A stretch of DNA of 64,000 nt from Verrucomicrobiota bacterium (GCA_023431185.1 JAEYXS010000037.1:46802-110801); one strand, 5' to 3'. Positions 8,931-17,955 are shown, counted from the stretch's first letter. The notes: generated by a model not told the origin, from the sequence alone. A program made the numbers and translations.

Positions 8931-11627
8931 TCACTGCTGGTTTTTCAGTTCCAGATTGTCCAGGTAGTAAACGGTCTTGGTCTTGGCGTTGCTGACGAAG
9001 CCGAGCCAGGTGAGGGATTTCCAATCGGCGTTGGTGTTCTTGAGGCCGGTGAATTTCTGCGGGCTTTGTCCGGCTATGGTCACGGTGAGATCCCAGGTGC
9101 CGGTGGATTTGCTGCCCAAGCCTGCCTCGATCTCGAGGCGCACCCATTGGTTGTTTGGGAGGGTGATCTGTTTGCCGGCGGCGGTGAGTTTGCCGCCTTG
9201 GATCCACAGGGCGGGGCCGGTCTTGTAGGGGGCGGAGCTATCGCGCCACTCGTGATTGAAGATCACGCCCGGCTCTAGGTAGATGTCATACGCGCAGGTG
9301 GTGACGCCGTCCTGGTGGCCGGGGTTGAAGTAGAAATGGGGATTGAAAACGGCCTTGAGGTCGGGTGCGTCGGTGATCTTGAGGCTGCGTTTGCCGGAAG
9401 CGGCTTTCTCCTCGGTGACGGCGATGCTGTCGCCTTTCTTCTCGGTGTTGATGCTGGCTTTCTTCACTTCAGCACCGACAGCGAGTTTCTCGAAGTCTTC
9501 CCTGAATGCCATCGGCGGCGGAGGTGGCGCGGCGGGTGGCATCTGGACTTGTGGATAGGTGATGCCGTTAGCGAATTGGACCCAGCGATCGTCACCATAG
9601 ACGCCGGCCTTGGAGTAATCGAAAGGTTTGAAGCCCATCTTTAAGGCGGGAGAGCTGGCCGCGAGGGTGAAGTCATATTGTTCGGGGGCGGTGAATTTGG
9701 GATCGGCGATCTGGCTGGAACGGTCTTTGCCGAGCTTTTGCCAGTCGGTGAGGGAGAGGCCGAGGAAGGTGACGGGTTCGCCGGCAGTGTTCCAATACAG
9801 GTTGTTGTTCACGACCACGTTCGTGTCCTTCCAATTGCTCGCGAGCAGGGGGCCGGTGTTCCAGATCACGATGTTGTTCGTGAAGTAGAAGGAGATGTGT
9901 GGCTCCACGCGCGTGCGCTGGAGTTGATGTTCGAGGGCGTAGGCGAAGATGTTGTTCCGGATGACATTCTCGCGGCCGTAGTGCTGATGATAGCCGCCGG
10001 TTTTGGTGTTATAGACGAGGTTGTTCTCCATCACGATACCGGTGCTGCCCTCGTCATTGTAGAGGCCCCAGCCTCCGTAGGTGAAGGAGTTGATGTCATG
10101 GATGCGGTTGTTGCTGACAGTCGTGCCCTCGGACGGGCCAAGGGTGTAAACCGCGCCCATGTCGCTGAGCATGCCTTTGCCGATGTGGTGGATGTGATTG
10201 AAATCGATCGTGTTTCGCTTGGCCAAACTCTCCGCATAACCCCAGCGCCAGCCGACGGATACGCCAGAGTAAAGGAGGTCGGCGATCTCGTTGTGCGTCA
10301 CCTTGTTGTCGCCGCTGTGGCCGATCCAGACGCCGACGGCGCAGGGGAAGATGTGGCCACCGTGGCGGATGATGTTATTATCAATCGTATTGTGGCTCGT
10401 GCGGTCGTCGGGTTTGGCAGCGATGCCGGTCTCGCCGATACGCACGCCGCCCGCGCCGAAGTCGTAGAGGTAGCAATGGCGCACGACGTTATCCTTGCAG
10501 CCCTTGCGGAACCAGATGGCATAGGTGCCGATGCGGCCGATCTCACAATTCTCAATGGTGATGTTGCGCGCGCCATCCGCCATGATAACGGCGTCGATAG
10601 GCGAGGCGGCTTGCGCGGGTTCGAAGCCGGTGGGCGGGGTGAGCCATTGGGCGTGCTGGAAGGTCAGGCCTTTGAAGGTGACATGGCTGACGAATTTGCC
10701 ATTGGCCGAATCGCCCGTGATGACGAGGAACTTGTCCGTCACGGGGGCATAGACATCCGCGTTTGCCATCTGCTCGTTGGCCCGCGGCCGGTAGTGGAGC
10801 GTGCCGGTGCGGCTGAGGAACCATTCGCCGGGGGCATCCAGGGCGGCGAGGTAGTTCTCGAAGTGGAAACCGGTTTTGTGGTCCCAGGAGTTCCATGATT
10901 TCATGCCTTCGCCGGAGGTGGTGAAGGTGCCGGTGGCGATGTCGATGGAATCGAGGAAACGGCGGGTGTTATCCCATTTGTGAAAGGCGACGAGGTTGAC
11001 GTCTTTCAATTCGTCCGGTTTGAGGGCGACGAGGGTCACGAGATTTCCGGGCGAGGTGGTGACGGTCTGGGTGGCCTTCTTGGGGCGGCCTTGGCCGGGT
11101 ACGTGGATCTCTTCCTCCACGCTCTGCATGTAGTAGAAGAACTTGTTCGGGGTGCGGGCACGGGTGGCGCGGGTGCCGTTCACCCAGAGCTGCTCGAAAT
11201 ACCATTTCCCGGCGGCCACATCCGGGACTTGTGCCGTCCAGATGCCGTTGGGTTGCCGCTGAAAGCCGCCGATGGCCCGGCCGCCATCGAAAATGGGTTT
11301 CACCCCTGGAGCAGCCACATAACGAACCGGTCCGGCGGCGGTGCCACTGTCGGCGAGGTCAAACTTCACGGCATTGGTCAGGAAATATTTGCCCTCGGCG
11401 AAGTAAACGGTGACGGGCTCGTTCGGGGTGGCCGCTTTGATTTTGCGCACGGCGAGGCGGGCACCATCGAGCGAGGCGAGCGGGCCATCGGTCTTGGCGG
11501 CGTTGGGCGTGGCGAGTTTGCCGGACCATTGGTCGTTGCCGGTGGGGGCGACGTGGAGGGTGGCGGCGGAAAGTGACGAAACCATGCCGCTCAAGAGGAA
11601 CAGGGCGATGAGAAATGGGCGCTGCAT
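8931..11627 (-). CDS. Secreted right-handed beta-helix repeat protein
   Basis: The product has 898 residues with a clear signal peptide (FLIALFLLSGMVSSLSA, cleavage near residue 21). The mature start, LHVAPTGNDQWSGK, is typical of secreted parallel beta-helix proteins related to polysaccharide lyases and glycoside hydrolases. Asn-rich coils (ITIENCEIG, NTIDNNIIRHGG, NKVTHNEIADL, TVSNNRIHDIN, MENNLVYN) run over about residues 350-630 and form the helix. A Pro-rich linker (PPAAPPPPP, about 715) leads to a C-terminal beta-sandwich-like domain that probably binds carbohydrate. Substrate and catalytic residues cannot be assigned from sequence alone. It is a lone gene on the minus strand, convergent with frr. 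Confidence 0.88.
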   Translation of the reverse strand: MQRPFLIALFLLSGMVSSLSAATLHVAPTGNDQWSGKLATPNAAKTDGPLASLDGARLAVRKIKAATPNEPVTVYFAEGKYFLTNAVKFDLADSGTAAGPVRYVAAPGVKPIFDGGRAIGGFQRQPNGIWTAQVPDVAAGKWYFEQLWVNGTRATRARTPNKFFYYMQSVEEEIHVPGQGRPKKATQTVTTSPGNLVTLVALKPDELKDVNLVAFHKWDNTRRFLDSIDIATGTFTTSGEGMKSWNSWDHKTGFHFENYLAALDAPGEWFLSRTGTLHYRPRANEQMANADVYAPVTDKFLVITGDSANGKFVSHVTFKGLTFQHAQWLTPPTGFEPAQAASPIDAVIMADGARNITIENCEIGRIGTYAIWFRKGCKDNVVRHCYLYDFGAGGVRIGETGIAAKPDDRTSHNTIDNNIIRHGGHIFPCAVGVWIGHSGDNKVTHNEIADLLYSGVSVGWRWGYAESLAKRNTIDFNHIHHIGKGMLSDMGAVYTLGPSEGTTVSNNRIHDINSFTYGGWGLYNDEGSTGIVMENNLVYNTKTGGYHQHYGRENVIRNNIFAYALEHQLQRTRVEPHISFYFTNNIVIWNTGPLLASNWKDTNVVVNNNLYWNTAGEPVTFLGLSLTDWQKLGKDRSSQIADPKFTAPEQYDFTLAASSPALKMGFKPFDYSKAGVYGDDRWVQFANGITYPQVQMPPAAPPPPPMAFREDFEKLAVGAEVKKASINTEKKGDSIAVTEEKAASGKRSLKITDAPDLKAVFNPHFYFNPGHQDGVTTCAYDIYLEPGVIFNHEWRDSSAPYKTGPALWIQGGKLTAAGKQITLPNNQWVRLEIEAGLGSKSTGTWDLTVTIAGQSPQKFTGLKNTNADWKSLTWLGFVSNAKTKTVYYLDNLELKNQQ

Positions 11628-11819
11628 ATGACAAAGAATGGACGAAGGCAGAGTGCGGTATGTTCAAGGGGAGGGGAAGGCGGGAATATTAGGTTAGCCG
11701 CAAAAAGGCACAGAAGGCGCAAAAAGGGGAACAGGAGGGAACAGAGGAAAACAGAAAAGGCGGGCCATAAAGATGAGGCGAGCTTTCAGCCGGAGTCGGG
11801 GGTCGATGCTATGCCGGGA

Positions 11820-12497
11820 TTACTTCGTGGCAGCACCTTTCTTTTTTGGTGGTTCCTTTGGTTTCGGAATCGTAATGACTATCCCTGATTGTATGCTGTC
11901 CGGGTTTTTAATCTTCGTTTTATTGGCTTCGTATATGTGGCGCCATTGCTTGGCGTCGCCATAGAAGAGTTTGGCTATCCCTGAGAGAGTGCCGCCATCA
12001 TCGGCTGAACTGATGGTGTAAGAACAGGGCAAGGGCTGGGAACGGATTCGGGTGTCATCCGCTGCTTCCCACTTGGTGAAAAGCTCGGAGAGAAGCCCGT
12101 TTTCCAATTCTGGTATATCAAGCAACTTCAACTGATACGATACAAGTTCACCGCGGCTGCTGAAGTGAACCATATTAGTGATACCGGAGGCGCTGATGAT
12201 GCGGAAACTTAATTGAGTTGGGATGGGGTGGTAGAAAGTTCCATCATTTGGTGCTCGATCATGGCCCCAGTTCTTAAAATTCTCGATGTCGCGCAGGCAG
12301 GAGAGAACGGTGTCGCCCTCAGATTTAGCGACGGTGCGCCAGTGTTTTTCGGAATCATAGCGTTCATACCGAGCCACTTCGTTTGTGGCCGGAAGTCCTG
12401 CGCACAGTTTTCCGTTGAGAAAAGTCGAACACAACAGCACAGCAAGAGTTGCAAGCAAAGTGGCGTTCATGCTGCGGTCAAGATTGAAAGGATGCAC
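11820..12497 (-). CDS. Secreted LysM-domain protein
   Basis: The product has 225 residues. The N-terminus is a signal peptide (ATLLATLAVLLCSTFLNG); a second ATG at 12470 is possible, but the first keeps an Arg in the n-region. The middle, about residues 40-165, matches nothing I recognise. A LysM-like module lies near the C-terminus (YTISSADDGGTLSGIAKLFYGDAKQWRHIYEANK, then SGIVITIP), which in other proteins binds peptidoglycan GlcNAc. The tail is Lys/Pro-rich. It is probably an envelope protein attached to the cell wall. It has no close operon partner. Confidence 0.72.
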   Translation of the reverse strand: MHPFNLDRSMNATLLATLAVLLCSTFLNGKLCAGLPATNEVARYERYDSEKHWRTVAKSEGDTVLSCLRDIENFKNWGHDRAPNDGTFYHPIPTQLSFRIISASGITNMVHFSSRGELVSYQLKLLDIPELENGLLSELFTKWEAADDTRIRSQPLPCSYTISSADDGGTLSGIAKLFYGDAKQWRHIYEANKTKIKNPDSIQSGIVITIPKPKEPPKKKGAATK

Positions 12498-12553
12498 TCA
12501 TCATGTTCACGATGGCAGGGCAGTGTAAGGTGTCAAGAATGGGGAGAGGCAAC

Positions 12554-12578
12554 GGCGTCGCGGCAGGGACGCCCTACC
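12554..12578 (-). repeat. REP-like hairpin with GTAG foot (copy B)
   Basis: GGCGTC (12554-12559) pairs with GACGCC (12568-12573) around an 8-base loop and runs into CCCTACC (12572-12578). On the minus strand this is GGTAGGG followed by a hairpin, as in copies A and C. It overlaps the last codons of the DUF1801 gene. Confidence 0.5.
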
Positions 12579-12963
12579 GGATATCAGTCGGGTCGCCGTG
12601 GTCTTGGTTGAGTTTCACGGCGGCTTTGACGAGTTTGCGGACGGTGGTGGCGGCGATGGAATCGCCGGCGCGGAGTTCGAGGGTGGCCATCTCGTATTTG
12701 CCGCCGGGTTTCAGGCGGGGCTCGATCGTGCGCAGGAGCTGGCCGCGCCAGAAGCCGAAGAGGACGCGTTCTTCCTCGGCGCGGATGAGGAGCGCGGGGC
12801 CGTTACTGAAGTAAACGAGGTGACCCCACTTGATGACTTCCTCGAGCTTGGCGGCGGCTTTGACGGTGTCGCGCAGGGTGGTGACGCAATCCCAGCGCCA
12901 GCCTTTCAACGCGGCGAGGTAGGCGTCGGGATTCGCCGCTGGGGTGACTTTCTTCATGGGCAT
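12574..12963 (-). CDS. DUF1801 family protein
   Basis: This small soluble protein of about 129 residues resembles the YdhG/DUF1801 fold, whose members include a Bacillus frataxin-like iron chaperone. Supporting segments are PDAYLAALKGWR, LRDTVKAAAKLEEVIKWGHLVYFSNGPALLI and VLFGFWRGQLL. The frame opens at 12999, but the ATGs at 12963 and 12957 better fit the domain start. A REP-like hairpin abuts its 3' end. No neighbour suggests a pathway, so only the family can be given. Confidence 0.68.
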   Translation of the reverse strand: MPMKKVTPAANPDAYLAALKGWRWDCVTTLRDTVKAAAKLEEVIKWGHLVYFSNGPALLIRAEEERVLFGFWRGQLLRTIEPRLKPGGKYEMATLELRAGDSIAATTVRKLVKAAVKLNQDHGDPTDIR

Positions 12964-13113
12964 AGGCAAGAGACTATGCTGGGTGAATATAAGGAGCAAG
13001 TGAAGGGGACGATTTACGAGCTCGTGAGGAAAATTGAGTGCAGAGCATCGAAAGAGGAGAAAACTGGAGCGCTCTCATCCGCGCATGCGGGACGCTATGG
13101 TCGTGACGTGACG

Positions 13114-13470
13114 TTACTGCGTCACGGGGCCTTGAGCGGGCAAGGTGGAGGGGCTGTTGGTGCCAGGAGGCTCGAAGCGGATGATGGTCTCGCCGGGTTT
13201 GGCGTAGCCGAGGCGTTCGCGGGCGAGGCGTTCGACGGCTTTCGGAGCCGTGGCCGGATCGCGCAAAGTATCGATGGACGCCTTGAGCTGGCGGGCGTTT
13301 TCTTCTTCCAAGCGGATCTCCGTATCCAGGCGCAGGATCTCTTTGCGCATGCGCTCGTTTTGCTGGATGAGGGGTAGGTACCAGACGCCGACACCGAGAA
13401 GAATGGCGACGACAATGAGGCCCAAAACCAACTGAGTTAAACGGTCCCAGATGTTTACGCCATCGCTCAT
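13114..13470 (-). CDS. FtsB/DivIC-like septum formation protein
   Basis: This 118-residue protein has a short cytoplasmic N-terminus, one membrane segment at about residues 13-33 (LTQLVLGLIVVAILLGVGVWYL) and a periplasmic coiled coil (NERMRKEILRLDTEIRLEEENARQLKASIDTLR), followed by the family motif ARERLGYAKPGETII. That plan is diagnostic of the FtsB/DivIC family, which bridges FtsQ and FtsL in the divisome. It is not next to eno or to a dcw cluster, but it follows a lipoprotein, a Xer recombinase and topoisomerase III on the same strand. Confidence 0.88.
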   Translation of the reverse strand: MSDGVNIWDRLTQLVLGLIVVAILLGVGVWYLPLIQQNERMRKEILRLDTEIRLEEENARQLKASIDTLRDPATAPKAVERLARERLGYAKPGETIIRFEPPGTNSPSTLPAQGPVTQ

Positions 13471-13533
13471 GTGCGCTGATTAAAAGCAGAGTTGCGGCCG
13501 TTTGTGAAGCCGGGAAATGAAAAAAACGTTCAT

Positions 13534-13911
13534 TTACTTGTACAAACGCTTCGCTTCGGTGAGTTTTTTCTCGGGGTTGAAGGTGAGGCGCAGGTAGGCA
13601 TCGGGCGAGCTGGCGATCGAACTGGCGTAGAGGCCGTAGTGGCCACTGGTGATGACGGTGCCGCCATCCGAGCCACGGTAGGTGAGCCATTCGCAGACCT
13701 GGGTGCCATCGGTAAGCGTGGCGGTTTTATCGGGCGGGCCCATCTCTTTCACGGCGTCGTCAAAGGTGTAGGTGCCGATGCGGGAGGTCCAATCGATCTT
13801 GCTCGTCTGGCAGCCGGTGAAGAGGCCGAGTGCGAGGAGCAGGGCGCAGAACGGGTTGAGCCAGAGTCCGGCAAAGCGTGACGGTTTAGGCGCGGGGGTG
13901 GGCGGATTCAT
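13534..13911 (-). CDS. Small lipoprotein, SmpA/BamE-like fold possible
   Basis: The product has 125 residues with a lipobox, LFTGC, after a hydrophobic stretch (FCALLLALGLFTGC), so it should be a lipid-anchored envelope protein. The mature part (DDAVKEMGPPDKTATLTDGTQVCEWLTYR, then YLRLTFNPEKKLTEAKRLYK) resembles the compact alpha-beta pattern of SmpA/OmlA/BamE domains; this is a pattern impression and not a firm assignment. Its start overlaps the end of the Xer recombinase gene by 26 bases, which implies coupled expression. Confidence 0.72.
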   Translation of the reverse strand: MNPPTPAPKPSRFAGLWLNPFCALLLALGLFTGCQTSKIDWTSRIGTYTFDDAVKEMGPPDKTATLTDGTQVCEWLTYRGSDGGTVITSGHYGLYASSIASSPDAYLRLTFNPEKKLTEAKRLYK

Positions 13912-14845
13912 AGGCTTTCTTGAGGCGATCCGTGGTCAAATGGGTGTAAACCTGCGTGGTCACGAGGTGCGCGTGGCCGAGGAGTTCCTGCACGCTGCGG
14001 AGGTCGGCACCGTTATCCAACAGATGGGTGGCGTAGCTGTGACGGAGCTTGTGGGGAGTCAAAGCGGGGTCCAATCCGCTGGCGGCGAGGTAGCGTTTCA
14101 AGCGGAGTTGCACGAGGCGCGGTTGCAATGGTGTTTGCGATGCGGGCTTGCTGAAGAAGAGGGGGCCGGTAGCGGCGTTGTGGGTGCCCAAGGCCAGGCG
14201 ATAGCGCCGGATGGCTTCCAAGGCGGGCGCGCCAATGGGCACCTGACGTTCCTTGCGACCTTTGCCGCGCACACGGATGAGTTGCTCGTTCCAGTCGATG
14301 TCCTCGACGTTGATGCCGCAGGCCTCGCTGATACGCAGGCCACAGGAGTAGATGGTCTCCTGCACGGCGGCGTCCCTGAGAAATTCAGCGGGGTCGATGC
14401 CCTTGGCGTCGGATTTCTGAAGGGCTTCGAGTTCGCGCAAGGGAGCTTCGAGGAGCGATTGGGTCTGGGCGGGCGTGAGGAACTTGGGCAGACGCTTGGG
14501 TTGCTTGGGCAGGGTCAGGTTGCGGATGGGCGTGGCCTCGATCTCGCCGCGGCGAACGAGAAACTTGTAGAAGGTCCGCAGGGCGCTGAACCGGATCTGG
14601 ATGGAGGAGCGGCCGTAGTTCTTCCGCCCGAGGTAACGGAGGAAGGCGCGGAAATCATCGCGTTGGAGGGATTTCCAAGCGGGTTGGGTCTGGCGGTCTT
14701 CGGCATGCCAGCGGCAGAAATCGAGCAGGGCTTCGCGGTAGTTGCGCTGGGTGTAGGGCGAGGCGTCGCGGTCCGTGGCGAGATGCTGGAGGAACTGCAG
14801 GAGCAGTTCGTCTTTGATCTCGGTGGCGGACGGAGCTTCGGACAT
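13886..14845 (-). CDS. XerC/XerD-type tyrosine recombinase
   Basis: The ATG at 14845 gives 319 residues; an earlier ATG at 14893 adds 16 residues without family match. An N-terminal SAM-like core-binding domain (QFLQHLATDRDASPYTQRNYREALLDF) precedes the catalytic domain with Arg171 (SCGLRISEACG), Lys195 (GKGRKER), His266 and Arg269 (PHKLRHSYATHLL), His291 (LLGHAHL) and Tyr300 (TTQVYTHL), so the active site is complete. It should resolve chromosome dimers at dif during division. About 20 extra residues (LEALQKSDAKGIDPAEF) lie between the two domains. XerC and XerD cannot be told apart by reading alone. Topoisomerase III lies 56 bases upstream. Confidence 0.9.
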   Translation of the reverse strand: MSEAPSATEIKDELLLQFLQHLATDRDASPYTQRNYREALLDFCRWHAEDRQTQPAWKSLQRDDFRAFLRYLGRKNYGRSSIQIRFSALRTFYKFLVRRGEIEATPIRNLTLPKQPKRLPKFLTPAQTQSLLEAPLRELEALQKSDAKGIDPAEFLRDAAVQETIYSCGLRISEACGINVEDIDWNEQLIRVRGKGRKERQVPIGAPALEAIRRYRLALGTHNAATGPLFFSKPASQTPLQPRLVQLRLKRYLAASGLDPALTPHKLRHSYATHLLDNGADLRSVQELLGHAHLVTTQVYTHLTTDRLKKAYESAHPRA

Positions 14846-14901
14846 GGTGATACGATAGCCGATGATAGCCGAAATACCAAGCATGTCCCGCAAGACGCGG
14901 C

Positions 14902-17703
14902 CTAACTATCCGGGAATTCGAACTCCACCTTGCCAGTCTTCTTCACGACCAGATGCGCCTTGAAGGGCTTGCCGGAGCGCGAGACGAAGCCGGTGAGCAG
15001 GTCGGTGCGCTTGTTCTTGAGCAACTTCTCCGCCTGTTCCTTGTCGATGGCAAGCTGGCAAATGAGCTTGCCGGTCTTGAAGGTGCACTTCTTGGCGTCG
15101 CGCTGCGTGTTCTCGCAGAGATAGTTGTCCGCCGTCTCGAAGACCTGGCCGCCGCACTTCGGGCATTTGCCGTTGAGCGGGGTGAGACCGGTGAAGTCGA
15201 TCTTCGGTGCGGGCTCTTTGCTCTTCGCGCCTTTCTTGGCCTCGCGCGGCGGGAACTCGAACTTCACTTCGCCCTTCTTGAGGACCATGAAGGCATCGAA
15301 CTTGCGGTTCGTCTTCTTGGAGACGAAGCCCTTCAGCACATCCGTTTTGCCGTCGGCGAGGAGCTTCGCCATCTGCGTGGCATCGATCTCCTGTTGGAGG
15401 ATGACCTTGGACGCACGGAAGTCGCAGGTCTTCTCGGGGCCGGTCGCCTTCTCGCAGATGTAATGCAGGCCGTGCTCGAACACTTGCGCGCCGCACTTCG
15501 GGCATTTGCCCAAGGGCGTCTTGCCGGTGAAATCGACAGGGGCTGAAGATTCGCCTTCCTTCTTGTTATCGCCGAAATCGAACTCGAGCTTGTGCTCATC
15601 GCTGAGCTTGAGCATCGCGGCGAAGGGGAATCCCTGACGGCTGCGGAAACCTTGCAGCGGACCGAGGACGCGATTCTGGATCAGTGTCTCGGATTCCGAG
15701 GCCTCCATGATGCGGCCGGAGAGGAATTTCGGCAGGCTGAAATCGCACTTGGTGCACTGGAAGCGGCGGTAATTCTCCTTCACAGTCGCACCGCACTTCG
15801 GGCAGGGCGTCTTGAGATCACCGAAATCACCAGGCACTTCTTCGCCCTGAAAACCTTTCGTGCGCTCGACGATCCGGCGCGTCATGTCCGCGATCTGGGA
15901 CATGAAATCTGGACGCGAGAGCTTGCCATGCTCCATCTGCTTGAGCTTGAACTCCCATTCACCCGTGAGTTCCGGTTTGGACAGCTCTTGGATGTTCAGA
16001 CCGCGCAGCAGCGCGATGAGCATGAACGCCTTGCCCGTGGGTTGGAGTTCGTTGCCATTGCGGAGCAGATACTCTTCGTTGACGAGACCTTCGATGATGG
16101 AGGCGCGCGTAGCGGGTGTGCCGAGGCCGCGTTCGCTCATCGCTTCGCGCAAACCTTCGTCGTCCACCAACTTGCCAGCACCTTCCATCGCGGAGAGCAA
16201 CGTCGCTTCCGAATAGCGCGGCGGGGGCTTGGTCTGCGATTCCTTGAGCTCGATATCGCGCGTGTGGACCTTTTCATCGGCCTTCACCGGCACGAGATTG
16301 CTCGTGGTATCGTCGCTATCGCCCGCGCCTTCCTTGCCGTAAACTTCGAGCCAGCCCGCTTTGACGAGCACTTTGCCTTCCGTCTTGAAGGGCTCGCCTT
16401 CCACGCGCGTGATGCGGGTGGTGATGAGGTATTCCGCCGCCGGATAAAATACGGACAGGAACCGGCGCACGACCATGTCGTAAACCTTCTGCTCCACTTC
16501 GCTCAGGTCCTTCGGCGCAACACCTGTGGGAATGATCGCAAAGTGATCCGAGATCTTCGCGTTGTTGAAAATGCGCTTGTTAGGGCGTACCCAGCCCGCT
16601 TCCAGAATGGTGTTCGCGAAGCGCTCGTAAGCGGTGCCCGCCATCGACTCCAGCGTCGTGCGCGTGGTGCCGAGATAATCTTCTGGCAAAGCACGGGCGT
16701 CAGTACGCGGATAGGTCAAAACCTTGTGACGTTCGTAGAGCGCCTGGGCGATTTGCAGTGTGCGCGAAGCGGAGAGGCCGAAACGGCGGTTCGCATCGCG
16801 CTGCAAGCTGGTGAGATCGTAGAGGAGCTGGGAAAGCTGGCTGCTCGGTTTGCTTTCCTCGGTGACGATGCCCGGTTTGCCGAGGCACTTTGTCTTGATC
16901 TCTTCGGCCTTGGCCTTATCCCAGATGCGCTCGGCGCGCAGGGCTTCATCGGCTTCCTTGCCGCCAGCGGGTTTGGAAAACTTCTCATCAAACCAGCGGC
17001 CGACGTATTCACCAGCTTCGCAAGTGAAGGTGGCGTTCGCTTCCCAGTAAGTGCGCGGGATGAAGCGACGAATCTTTTCCTCACGCTCCACCAAGATGGC
17101 GAGCGTGGGAGTCTGCACGCGACCGACCGTGGTCTTGTTGAACCCACCGCCCTTGGAATTGAAGGCGGTCATCACGCGCGTGCCGTTGATGCCCACGAGC
17201 CAGTCGGCCTCGCTACGGCAGGTGGCGGCATCGGCGAGCGGTTGCATATCCTCGCCCGTGCGGAGTTTGCTGAAGCCGTCCTTGATGGCGGCGGCCGTCA
17301 TGCTTTGCAACCAGAGCCGTTGGATGGGTTGCTTCGCCCCTGTGTGCTGGATGATGTAGCGGAAAATCAGTTCGCCTTCGCGCCCGGCATCGCAAGCGTT
17401 GATCAGCTTGTCCACATCCTTGCGTTTGATGAGCTTCTGGAGCGTTTTCAGCTTGTCCATGCTCTTCTCACGCGGGATCAGGGCGAAGTGCGGGGGGATG
17501 ACGGGCAGGGCGGCAAAGCTCCACTTGCCCTTCTTCACTTCATACTCTTCCGGGCAGGCGATCTCCAGCAAATGGCCGACAGCGGAGGCGATAATGGCGT
17601 TATCGCTCTCATAGTAGTCGTCCGTTTTCTTGAAGCCGCCCAAGGCCTTGGCGATGTCGCCCGCTACGGACGGCTTCTCTGCGATGATCAATGCTTTACC
17701 CAT
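14902..17703 (-). CDS. topB: DNA topoisomerase III with three C-terminal zinc repeats
   Basis: The chosen ATG at 17703 (MGKALIIAEKPSVAGDIAKALGG) starts exactly at the Toprim domain and gives 933 residues; an in-frame extension to 17787 has no match. Toprim acidic motif NACDAGREGELIFR and active-site Tyr331 (TYPRTDARALP) are present, close to Tyr328 of the Escherichia coli enzyme. It decatenates DNA through a transient 5'-phosphotyrosine. After residue 660 come three units, each with a CPKCG motif and a second Cys pair or Cys-rich part; the second and third are very alike (KTDVLKGFVSKKTNRKFDAF against RTDLLTGFVSRSGKPFKAH), so they arose by duplication. It is the first gene of the minus-strand block with xer and ftsB-like genes. 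Confidence 0.93.
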   Translation of the reverse strand: MGKALIIAEKPSVAGDIAKALGGFKKTDDYYESDNAIIASAVGHLLEIACPEEYEVKKGKWSFAALPVIPPHFALIPREKSMDKLKTLQKLIKRKDVDKLINACDAGREGELIFRYIIQHTGAKQPIQRLWLQSMTAAAIKDGFSKLRTGEDMQPLADAATCRSEADWLVGINGTRVMTAFNSKGGGFNKTTVGRVQTPTLAILVEREEKIRRFIPRTYWEANATFTCEAGEYVGRWFDEKFSKPAGGKEADEALRAERIWDKAKAEEIKTKCLGKPGIVTEESKPSSQLSQLLYDLTSLQRDANRRFGLSASRTLQIAQALYERHKVLTYPRTDARALPEDYLGTTRTTLESMAGTAYERFANTILEAGWVRPNKRIFNNAKISDHFAIIPTGVAPKDLSEVEQKVYDMVVRRFLSVFYPAAEYLITTRITRVEGEPFKTEGKVLVKAGWLEVYGKEGAGDSDDTTSNLVPVKADEKVHTRDIELKESQTKPPPRYSEATLLSAMEGAGKLVDDEGLREAMSERGLGTPATRASIIEGLVNEEYLLRNGNELQPTGKAFMLIALLRGLNIQELSKPELTGEWEFKLKQMEHGKLSRPDFMSQIADMTRRIVERTKGFQGEEVPGDFGDLKTPCPKCGATVKENYRRFQCTKCDFSLPKFLSGRIMEASESETLIQNRVLGPLQGFRSRQGFPFAAMLKLSDEHKLEFDFGDNKKEGESSAPVDFTGKTPLGKCPKCGAQVFEHGLHYICEKATGPEKTCDFRASKVILQQEIDATQMAKLLADGKTDVLKGFVSKKTNRKFDAFMVLKKGEVKFEFPPREAKKGAKSKEPAPKIDFTGLTPLNGKCPKCGGQVFETADNYLCENTQRDAKKCTFKTGKLICQLAIDKEQAEKLLKNKRTDLLTGFVSRSGKPFKAHLVVKKTGKVEFEFPDS

Positions 17704-17821
17704 GTCGGTAACAGTTACACTTGTAAGCCTATTTATGCATCCCGGTGGCTTAACAAGGGCCGAAACGTGGACAAAAAAACACCACAAGTCAAAAACTCAT
17801 TCTCGGCGGAAGGCTGGGACA

Positions 17822-17955
17822 GTTCCAAGTTTAAGGTTCAAAGTTCAAGGTTATTCTGGATTTAACATCTTTTTGTTCAATGAGTTGCGTTTGATGGCTT
17901 GGTTGAATGGTTGCCTTGGGGAAATACTTTGAACTTTAAGCTTTGAACTTGGAAC
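17822..17955. repeat. Long imperfect inverted repeat before ubiE
   Basis: Two 29-base arms (17822-17850 and 17927-17955) are near-perfect reverse complements built from GTTCCAAGTTC/AAAGTTCAAAG-type units, with 76 bases between them. Each arm is itself a degenerate direct repeat of AAGTTCA-like units. The gap contains an AT-rich stretch. The structure lies between the divergent topB and ubiE genes, so it could act on either promoter, or it may be a small non-autonomous element. Confidence 0.7.

Noticed and set aside
9678..10898. Open frame of 406 codons on the + strand
   Set aside because: It is antisense to the secreted beta-helix gene. Its Val/Gly/Asp-rich composition is typical of a shadow frame.
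15592..17865. Open frame of 757 codons on the + strand
   Set aside because: It lies antisense to topoisomerase III, whose Toprim, Tyr and zinc motifs are intact. Long antisense frames are expected at this GC content.
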